Below are positions 43,366 through 50,200 of a DNA stretch of 64,000 bases, in pieces. This DNA is from Novosphingobium sp. SG751A (GTDB taxonomy: Bacteria; Pseudomonadota; Alphaproteobacteria; Sphingomonadales; Sphingomonadaceae): NCBI RefSeq assembly GCF_013149295.1, contig NZ_JABGCB010000022.1:1-64000 (forward strand). The letters are read 5' to 3'. The notes below the pieces were generated by a model. It was not told the origin of the DNA. It saw only the letters and a program-made list of their open reading frames with translations, and did no database searches. The translations under genes and the position numbers were made by a program. Numbering within the stretch: the first letter of the stretch is position 1; each line of letters starts with the position of its first letter.

Positions 43366-45306
43366 TTGACCCATCCGACCTGCTGCAACGGACATTCCCG
43401 GCGAGAGATACTGGCCTCGGCCGCCACATCGGCCATTGCCCTCGGTCTCTTGCCGACAGGAGCGGGCGCGGCGACCAAGCCTGCCATGCCCAAACCCGGC
43501 AAGGGCCGTCTGCGCCCCTTCGATCTGGCCGATGTCGAACTGGGCGAAAGCCCCTTTCTGCATGCACAGAGGATGACCGAGGCCTATCTCCTGCGGCTCC
43601 AGCCCGACCGGATGCTGCACAATTTCCGCGTCAATGCCGGATTGCCGCCCAAGGCGCCCGCCTATGGCGGATGGGAATCCGAGCCGATGTGGCAGGACAT
43701 CCATTGTCAGGGCCATACGCTGGGTCATTATCTGTCCGCCTGTTCGCTCGCCTGGCGCTCCACGCGCGATGTGCGTTTCCGGCAAAGGGTGGACCATATC
43801 GCCGCCGAACTGGCCGAATGTCAGAAAGCATCCGGCACAGGTCTCGTCTGCGCCTTTCCGGAAGGGGCTGGGCTGGTCGCGGCACATCTGCGCGGGGAAA
43901 AGATCACCGGCGTTCCGTGGTACACGCTGCACAAGGTCTTTGCCGGATTGCGCGACGCCGCGCTGCTGGCCGACAGCGCCCTCTCGCGCGACGTGCTGAT
44001 CCGTCTGGCCGACTGGGCGGTGATCGCGACGCGCCCCCTGTCCGATGCGCAGTTCGAGGCGATGCTCGATACCGAACATGGCGGCATGAACGAGGTTCTG
44101 GCCGATATCTATTTCATGACCGGCAAGGAGGATTATCGCCTGCTGGCCCGGCGCTTTTCGCACAAGGCGATCCTGACGCCGCTTGCCGCCGGTCGCGATC
44201 ATCTCGACGGGCTGCACGCCAACACGCAGATCCCAAAAATCGTCGGCTTTGAACGGGTTTATGACGTGACCGGCGACCAGACCTATCGCGATGCCGCCCA
44301 ATTTTTCTGGAATACGGTGGTCAATAACCGCTCTTTTGCCACGGGCGGCCATGGCGACAATGAGCATTTCTTTCCCATGGCCCATTTCGACCAGCATGTC
44401 TTTTCCGCCAAGGGTTCGGAAACCTGCGGCCAGCATAATATGCTCAAGCTGACGCGGGCCTTGTTCCTGAACGATCCCTCGGTCGATTATGCCGATTATT
44501 ACGAGCGCACGCTTTATAACGGCATTCTTGCCTCACAAGACCCCAACAGCGGCATGGCCACCTATTTTCAAGGCGCCAGGCCGGGCTATATGAAACTATA
44601 CCACAGCCCTGAGGATTCTTTCTGGTGCTGTACCGGCACAGGCATGGAGAACCATGTCAAATATCGCGATTCCATCTATTTCCACGATGGTCTCGCGCTT
44701 TACGTCAATCTGTTCATCCCATCCGCCCTGCATTGGCGCGAGCAGGATGCGCAACTGGTTCAGACCACGAATTTCCCCGAAAGCCCGGTGACCCATCTGC
44801 GCTGGAAACTGAAACGCCCCGCAGCCCTGAACCTCAAATTGCGCCATCCCGGCTGGAGCAGAACCGCCGCCGTGCTGGTCAATGGCAAACAGGTGGAGTT
44901 CTCGACCACACCGGGCCGCTATATCGAAATCGCCCGCACATGGCGCGATGGCGATGAGGTCGAACTGCGCCTGATCATGGAGCATGGGACACAGAGCGCC
45001 CCCACCGCGCCCGATATCGTGGCCTTTACCTATGGCCCGCTGGTTCTTGCCGGGGCCTTGGGGCGCGAGGGACTTGACCCTGGCGCCGATATTATTGTTA
45101 ACGAAAGGAAATATGGCGAATATAACAGCACAGCCTTTGCGGTGCCCACCATCGGCGGCCCGGTGGAAACTCTGCCGCAGAGGATTAGCCCCGGCGCCGA
45201 GCCGCTGGAGTTCACGATTGCGTCAACCCGGCAGCAACCCCTGCGCCTGATCCCCTATTACCGCATCGCGCATGAACGCTATGCGACCTATTGGCGGCTG
45301 GGATAG
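43366..45306 (+). CDS. GH127 beta-L-arabinofuranosidase-like, Tat-exported
   Basis: 646 aa. The N-terminal HSRREILASAATSAIA is a twin-arginine-type signal. The alpha/alpha barrel carries the family's unusual metal-thiolate site: E352 and C354 in SETCGQHN, and C421/C422 in FWCCTGTG, corresponding to E338/C340/C417/C418 of the Bifidobacterium enzyme, in which the first of the paired cysteines is the nucleophile. GGMNEVLADIYFMTG and WYTLHKVFAGL are also typical of this former DUF1680 family. Known members remove beta-L-arabinofuranose from plant glycoproteins or arabinans. The start is a TTG after AAGGGGA; no ATG is available before the signal. The end overlaps the convergent MFS gene by 19 bases. 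Confidence 0.88.
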   Translation: MTHPTCCNGHSRREILASAATSAIALGLLPTGAGAATKPAMPKPGKGRLRPFDLADVELGESPFLHAQRMTEAYLLRLQPDRMLHNFRVNAGLPPKAPAYGGWESEPMWQDIHCQGHTLGHYLSACSLAWRSTRDVRFRQRVDHIAAELAECQKASGTGLVCAFPEGAGLVAAHLRGEKITGVPWYTLHKVFAGLRDAALLADSALSRDVLIRLADWAVIATRPLSDAQFEAMLDTEHGGMNEVLADIYFMTGKEDYRLLARRFSHKAILTPLAAGRDHLDGLHANTQIPKIVGFERVYDVTGDQTYRDAAQFFWNTVVNNRSFATGGHGDNEHFFPMAHFDQHVFSAKGSETCGQHNMLKLTRALFLNDPSVDYADYYERTLYNGILASQDPNSGMATYFQGARPGYMKLYHSPEDSFWCCTGTGMENHVKYRDSIYFHDGLALYVNLFIPSALHWREQDAQLVQTTNFPESPVTHLRWKLKRPAALNLKLRHPGWSRTAAVLVNGKQVEFSTTPGRYIEIARTWRDGDEVELRLIMEHGTQSAPTAPDIVAFTYGPLVLAGALGREGLDPGADIIVNERKYGEYNSTAFAVPTIGGPVETLPQRISPGAEPLEFTIASTRQQPLRLIPYYRIAHERYATYWRLG

Positions 45307-46607
45307 GTCATGGCGCGGGGCCGGGCGGACTCTGACGGCAGAAAGGCGGCGCGCAGAAAGCACAGGCCCGCCAGAACCGGCGTGACCGCGATGATCAGCA
45401 TCGAATAGCGCACCGCCAGAGGGCCATATTCCGCCGCCAGCCTGTCATTGAGCAGGCCCACGGCGCTCGGCCCCACGACATTGCCCAGAAAGCTGGCCCC
45501 GAACAGGATCACCGAAATCGCCAGCGCGCGCTGGCCCGGCCGGACGACATTCATTGTCGCGGCATAGATCGGCCCCTGATGGATCAGCGAAAGAAAGCTG
45601 GTGGCGACAAAGCCGGAAAGCCAGAGAGAGCGGACATCGCCCAGCAGGAACAGCGCCTCGGCGGGCCCGGCCAGAATGCAGGCGATGGCGGGAATGGCCA
45701 TGCGCCAGCAGTCGCGATGGGCTGGCAAGCGATCTATCAGGAAACCTCCCGCCAGCACGCCGGCCGCACCGACAAAGCCGCGCACCGGCCCCACCGTCCC
45801 GGCCACCTCGGCAAGGCCCATGTGGTGCACGCGGGCAAAGAAGGTGGGCGTCCAAGCCCCGGCCGCCCAGACATTGGCCCCCATCAGCGTGACACCCAGA
45901 AACACCCAGCCAAACCAGCGGTTGCGGAACAGGTCCGCCACATCGCCAAGGATCGCGCCCCCCGTCATCGCGCCGCCGCGAGGACGGGCATCGCCCCCAT
46001 GGCTCTGCCGCACAGGCTCGCGCACCGTGGCGATGAAGAGCAAGGCCACCACCAGACCCGGCGCCCCCATGGCCAGAAACATCGCCCGCCAGCCATAATG
46101 CTGGGCCACCCATCCGGCGATGGGAAAGAAGATGATGAAGGCCAGCGAATTGGCCGTGCCGAATATGGCCATGGCCAGCGGACGACGGCGGGGCGGGACC
46201 AGATCGGCGATGATCGAATTGGACGGCGGCATGGCGCAAGCCTCGCCCGCGCCCATCAGAAAGCGCGCCATCGCCAATTGCCAGACCGAGCCGACAAAGC
46301 CGGTCAGCGCGGTCATCAGGCTCCAGAAGGCCAGGCCGAAGGTGATGATGTTGCGCCGGTTATAGCGATCCGCCAGCCAAGCGATAGGCACACCAAGCAC
46401 GGAATAAAGCAGGACAAAGGCCACACCCGTCACCAACCCCAGCACCGTATCGGACGCGCCGAATTCGCGCTTGACCAAGGGCAGTGCCAGCCCAAGCAAA
46501 GCCCGGTCGAGATAGTTGAAAACCGCGATCAGCGTGAGCAACGCCAGCGGCCAGCTCGCTTTCCACGGCCAGCCTGCCTCTTTCTCCTGAGCAATGGCTT
46601 CGCTCAT
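45288..46607 (-). CDS. MFS transporter, last gene of the dioxygenase operon
   Basis: 439 aa permease with twelve predicted helices. It opens with LALLTLIAVFNYLDRALLGL and carries the motif-A-like IAWLADRYNRRNIIT. The NYLDR signature is shared by organic-anion and aromatic-acid transporters of the Spinster/ACS type. It ends a chain of overlapping genes: its ATG shares four bases with the stop of the second oxygenase gene. Its likely job is to bring the substrate, or to carry an intermediate, across the inner membrane for the dioxygenases. The 3' end overlaps the opposing GH127 gene, which marks the border between the hemicellulose region and the next regulon. The substrate is unknown. Confidence 0.88.
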   Translation of the reverse strand: MSEAIAQEKEAGWPWKASWPLALLTLIAVFNYLDRALLGLALPLVKREFGASDTVLGLVTGVAFVLLYSVLGVPIAWLADRYNRRNIITFGLAFWSLMTALTGFVGSVWQLAMARFLMGAGEACAMPPSNSIIADLVPPRRRPLAMAIFGTANSLAFIIFFPIAGWVAQHYGWRAMFLAMGAPGLVVALLFIATVREPVRQSHGGDARPRGGAMTGGAILGDVADLFRNRWFGWVFLGVTLMGANVWAAGAWTPTFFARVHHMGLAEVAGTVGPVRGFVGAAGVLAGGFLIDRLPAHRDCWRMAIPAIACILAGPAEALFLLGDVRSLWLSGFVATSFLSLIHQGPIYAATMNVVRPGQRALAISVILFGASFLGNVVGPSAVGLLNDRLAAEYGPLAVRYSMLIIAVTPVLAGLCFLRAAFLPSESARPRAMTYPSRQ

Positions 46608-47527
46608 GGCTTCTCTATCCCCATTTGAGCCGTCAGTCGGTGATCTTCATCCATGCGCTGCCCCAGTTCAAGCAGGCCCGGATCGGCGCGCGGTGCCAGC
46701 GCGGAGCGTATCCACAGGCGTAAAAGCAGGCGGGAATGACCGGCGCGGTCGGCAAAGGGGATGCGGCCATGCAGCCAGCTCCAGTTGTGCCAGAACAACA
46801 TGTCGCCCGGCATCAGGTCAAACAGGTTGCGCGCTGCCAGCCGACCGGCAACCGCCTCCATACACTCAATCGCGGCGGCCAGCACGGGCGACAGATCCTC
46901 GCCCCGCTCATGGGCCGCGCGACGCAGAAAATAGCCGTTGAAGGCCACCTGCGCCCTGCGCCCGCTTTGGGGCATGAACAGGATCGGCAGGCGAGGGCGA
47001 AGCCTTTGCCGCGAGGCCAGAGCCGGGTTGGTGCTCCAATAATAGCCCTTTGCCAAGGCGGGAAGATGCTGCGGCGCCTCATCCAGCAGCGCGCCATAGA
47101 GATCGCGGGCCGACAGCAGCAGGCTTTCCCCGCCCGTCGCGGCCGCCCGAAAACAGCCCAGCGCCAGAATATCATGCAGATCGGTATGGGGCCGCAGTTC
47201 AAGGTCGGAATGGGTTCCGCGCGCGGCCGGATCATCGCCCCGGCGTTCCACGCGGGCCACCCTTTCGCCCTGCGGAGACTGGATCGCCAGCGTGCCCAGC
47301 CAGCCGCCGATCCGCGCAAGGACCGAGGCAAACCGCACCTCGCCAAGCGCGGCAGGGTCCAGCCCGCGCAGCAGGATCGCCCCCGGACCGCGCGCGAAAT
47401 TGGCCGTGATGTCATCGCGCAGATCGGCCAGAGCCTCCTCCCGCCCATCCAGCAAAGCCTGCACCTCCCCGGTGGTCAATGGTCGGATGGGCGGGCGCTC
47501 CGCCTGCGGGGACAGAAGCTCTGTCAC
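46604..47527 (-). CDS. TauD/TfdA-like Fe(II)/2-oxoglutarate oxygenase 2
   Basis: 307 aa, cytoplasmic, with the double-stranded beta-helix iron site: H114 and D116 in RPHTDLHD and H253 in WLHGRIPF. The C-terminal arginine for 2-oxoglutarate is probably in SRLLLRLWIR. It is more distant from classical TauD than the sister gene at 49.1 kb; the long ARGPGAILLRGLDP start and WHNWSWLHGR recall the clavaminate-synthase-like branch. It overlaps its neighbours on both sides by four bases, so it is translated with the thiamine-diphosphate enzyme and the MFS gene. A hydroxylation leading to cleavage of the substrate is likely; what is hydroxylated is unknown. Confidence 0.85.
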   Translation of the reverse strand: MTELLSPQAERPPIRPLTTGEVQALLDGREEALADLRDDITANFARGPGAILLRGLDPAALGEVRFASVLARIGGWLGTLAIQSPQGERVARVERRGDDPAARGTHSDLELRPHTDLHDILALGCFRAAATGGESLLLSARDLYGALLDEAPQHLPALAKGYYWSTNPALASRQRLRPRLPILFMPQSGRRAQVAFNGYFLRRAAHERGEDLSPVLAAAIECMEAVAGRLAARNLFDLMPGDMLFWHNWSWLHGRIPFADRAGHSRLLLRLWIRSALAPRADPGLLELGQRMDEDHRLTAQMGIEKP

Positions 47528-49152
47528 AGCCGCGAAGCTCGGGTTTCCTTGGCGGTCATGAATTCCAGCAGCGCGGGCCGGCCAGCCTGCGTGGCGGCGA
47601 CCCCGCGCCGGATCGCATCGCCGATCTGCGTGGGGTCGGTGATCCTCTCGCCATAGCCGCCCAATGCGCGGGCAAAATCGGCATAATGGCCGGAAATGGC
47701 GGTGGCTTGATAGCGCTGCGTGGCCACCGGCATCTGGTCCAGCTCGATGGCCATGGCCGAATTGTTCAGCAGGATCGAGAGGATCGGCAGGCGTTCGCGC
47801 ACGGCGGTCTCAAAATCCATACCCGTGAAACCAATCGCCGCATCGCCCCAGACATTGATGCAAAGCCGGTCCGGGCAGGCCAGCTTGGCCCCCATGGCCA
47901 GCCCCAGCCCATAGCCAAGCTGGGTGGATTTGCCCCAGCCGATATAGCTGAGCGGGGTGATCGATTTCCAGAAAGGGGTAAGCTGATCACGCGGCGAACC
48001 GGCATCATGGGTGATGATCGTATTGGCCACATCCACCGTGCGCTGCAATTCCCACAAGACGCGATAGGGGCTGATCGGCGCATCCCCACTCTCCAGCAGC
48101 GGCAGCCATTGGGCAAGCCATGCCTGCTCAACCCTGGCGATTTCCTCGGCCACAGGGGCGATATCGCGCGGCGCGGGCAACAGCTTGCGCACCTCGGCAA
48201 CCAGCATGACCAGCGTCAATTGCGCATCCCCGATCAGCGCCGCCTCGCAAGGCACGCCCTTGTTGATGTCGGCCGGGTCGAGCGTGGCATGGATGATCGG
48301 CACATGGCCGGGCATGGCCACGCCAAAGGCAGTCTGGGCAAAGCTGCAGCCGATGCCGAAGATGAGATCGGCACTGTCGAGGAAATGACGCAATTGCCCC
48401 GGTATCGCCGCCCCACCCGAACCAAGCGCCAGCGGATGCGTCTCGTCAAAGGCACTCTTGCCCTCAAGGCTGGTGGAGACGGGCGCCGCCAGCAGTTCGG
48501 CCAGTTCGCGCAATTCGCCGTAAGCATTGGCCCAATGCACCCCCTGCCCGGCATGGATCACCAGCCGGGGCGCATCGACCAGCCGCCGCGCGACAGTCGC
48601 CACCTGCGCGGGATCGGGGCCATAGCGGGTGGAAACCACAGGCGCATAATCCAGCACCTCACCCACATCCTCGGCCAGCACATCCCACGGCATTTCCACC
48701 AGCGCAGGCCGCCGCCGCCCGTTGCGCAGGGCGGTGAAAGCCCGGCGCAGGATGGCGGGCGTATCCTGCGCGCGCAGGATCGGTTCGGCAGTTTTGGTGA
48801 TATCGCGCATCGACCGGCAGGCGTTGTAATTGTCGGGCACATGGGCCAGCGCCCGCGCATAGCCCTGCGGCAACACCAGCACCGGCACGCTTTCGGAAAA
48901 AGCCTGCGCCACGCCGCCATAGGCATTTTCCGTGCCCGGCCCGTGCTGCATGGCAAAGACGCCCATCTTGGCCCCCCGCGTCATGCGCGAATAGGCGTCG
49001 GCCATATGCAGCCCGGTGCGTTCCTGCCGCACGATGATGGTGCGGATATCCTCCTTGGCGGCAGCCTCCAGCACCGCATTGCGCGGATAGCCGAAGAGGA
49101 CATCGACGCCCTCGATCTTGAGGATGCGCGCAATCGCGGTGCCAACCTTCAT
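47524..49152 (-). CDS. Thiamine-diphosphate-dependent enzyme (decarboxylase/lyase type)
   Basis: 542 aa with the three-domain fold of the acetolactate synthase and benzoylformate decarboxylase superfamily. The cofactor-activating glutamate is E44 in VRQERTG; the middle domain is at about 190-330; and the diphosphate/metal motif is WGDAAIGFTG to LLNN (about 440-470). It lacks an acetolactate-synthase regulatory partner and sits between two iron-dependent oxygenases, so a catabolic 2-oxoacid decarboxylation or C-C cleavage is more likely than amino acid synthesis. The GYPRNAVLE start replaces the FGIPG type seen in acetolactate synthases. Four-base overlaps join it to both neighbours. Confidence 0.87.
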   Translation of the reverse strand: MKVGTAIARILKIEGVDVLFGYPRNAVLEAAAKEDIRTIIVRQERTGLHMADAYSRMTRGAKMGVFAMQHGPGTENAYGGVAQAFSESVPVLVLPQGYARALAHVPDNYNACRSMRDITKTAEPILRAQDTPAILRRAFTALRNGRRRPALVEMPWDVLAEDVGEVLDYAPVVSTRYGPDPAQVATVARRLVDAPRLVIHAGQGVHWANAYGELRELAELLAAPVSTSLEGKSAFDETHPLALGSGGAAIPGQLRHFLDSADLIFGIGCSFAQTAFGVAMPGHVPIIHATLDPADINKGVPCEAALIGDAQLTLVMLVAEVRKLLPAPRDIAPVAEEIARVEQAWLAQWLPLLESGDAPISPYRVLWELQRTVDVANTIITHDAGSPRDQLTPFWKSITPLSYIGWGKSTQLGYGLGLAMGAKLACPDRLCINVWGDAAIGFTGMDFETAVRERLPILSILLNNSAMAIELDQMPVATQRYQATAISGHYADFARALGGYGERITDPTQIGDAIRRGVAATQAGRPALLEFMTAKETRASRL

Positions 49153-50126
49153 GGTCTTTCCCCTGCCGGGCGCGCGGCCAGATCGGCAATGCCCATGGGC
49201 CGCTCGCCGATCACGGTGGTGCGGATCAGATGGCGCCGCTCATGCTTGAAATCATGCACGCCGCGATGGAGCGTGAAGCGGTTGTCCCACACGATCAGCG
49301 TGTCTTTGCGCCATTTGACGCGGCAGTGATAATGCAGATGCTGGGCAAGGCTTTGCAGATAGTTGAGCAGGGCGCGGCTCTCCTCCTCGCTCCAGCCGAC
49401 GAAATGGCGGAAATAGGCGGTGGTGGCAAAAAGCGCGCGGCGGCCGGTTTCGGGATGGACGCGCACGGCGGGCTGGATGTTTTCCAACTGATCCTCGGTA
49501 AACCCGTGGCTCTCGCGCAGGCGCAGGCGCTTTTCCGGCGGCAGTTTCTCATTCTTGCTCCACACATCCTTGGCCGAATAGAGCACCTGCAACCCGTCGA
49601 GCAGCGCCTTCATCCCGTCCGAGAGATGTTCATAGACCAGATAGGCGTTGGAAAAGGCCGTGTCGCCGCCCCATTGCGGGCAATCGAGCGCGCGCATCAC
49701 GATGCATTTGGGCGGTTGGGGCAGGAAGGGGCTGTCGGTGTGGAAATGCTCAAAGCTGGGCACGACATTGACCGGCTCCCACACCTCGCGGCGGACCTCC
49801 TGCATCAGATTGTCGTCATTATAGGTGGGCGCCTGAGGCAATTCGGTCAGTTCGCCGAAATGGCGCGAGAAGGCCTTGTGCTGTTCCGGCGTCAGATCCT
49901 GATCGCGAAAGACGATGACGAGGAAGTGCTGAAAGGCCAGCATGATCTCGTCGAGCACTTCGGGCCGCAGGGGCTGGCGCAGATCAACCCCGCCGATCTC
50001 ACAGCCGCAGGCGCCGCTGATTGGTTCAACCGTGATATGGCGAAATTCGGGCATGGGCAGCCCGGCGACAATCGGCAGTCCGGGCGCCACGCCGGGGGCC
50101 GTTTGGCTGGAAAAGGAAGTGGCCAT
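49149..50126 (-). CDS. TauD/TfdA-type Fe(II)/2-oxoglutarate dioxygenase 1
   Basis: 325 aa, a well-conserved TauD-family enzyme: ITVEPISGACGCEIGGVDL at the start, LVIVFRDQDLTPEQHKAF, the iron ligands H129 and D131 in FHTDSPF, H287 in TLHRGVHD, and an arginine in RHLIRTTV for 2-oxoglutarate. Family members oxidise taurine, aryloxyacetates, alkyl sulfates or hydroxypropionate-type ethers next to a leaving group. No desulfonation or sulfite genes are near, so a carboxylate or ether substrate seems as likely as a sulfonate. It is the first enzyme gene after TonB receptor 3; a GC hairpin occupies the 74-base gap. Its end overlaps the thiamine-diphosphate gene by four bases. Confidence 0.9.
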   Translation of the reverse strand: MATSFSSQTAPGVAPGLPIVAGLPMPEFRHITVEPISGACGCEIGGVDLRQPLRPEVLDEIMLAFQHFLVIVFRDQDLTPEQHKAFSRHFGELTELPQAPTYNDDNLMQEVRREVWEPVNVVPSFEHFHTDSPFLPQPPKCIVMRALDCPQWGGDTAFSNAYLVYEHLSDGMKALLDGLQVLYSAKDVWSKNEKLPPEKRLRLRESHGFTEDQLENIQPAVRVHPETGRRALFATTAYFRHFVGWSEEESRALLNYLQSLAQHLHYHCRVKWRKDTLIVWDNRFTLHRGVHDFKHERRHLIRTTVIGERPMGIADLAARPAGERP

Positions 50127-50174
50127 GAGGGATCCTCCCGCAAAATGGGATAAAGGGTGGGGGCGTTGGATGAG

Positions 50175-50196
50175 GGGGCGCCATCAGAGGCGCCCC
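50175..50196 (-). other. Intercistronic hairpin after TonB receptor 3
   Basis: GGGGCGCC (50175-50182) and GGCGCCCC (50189-50196) form an eight-pair stem with a six-base loop, four bases past the receptor stop. No T-run follows. It is the same arrangement, with similar sequence, as the hairpins after TonB receptor 2. Confidence 0.5.
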
Positions 50197-50200
50197 GGTT

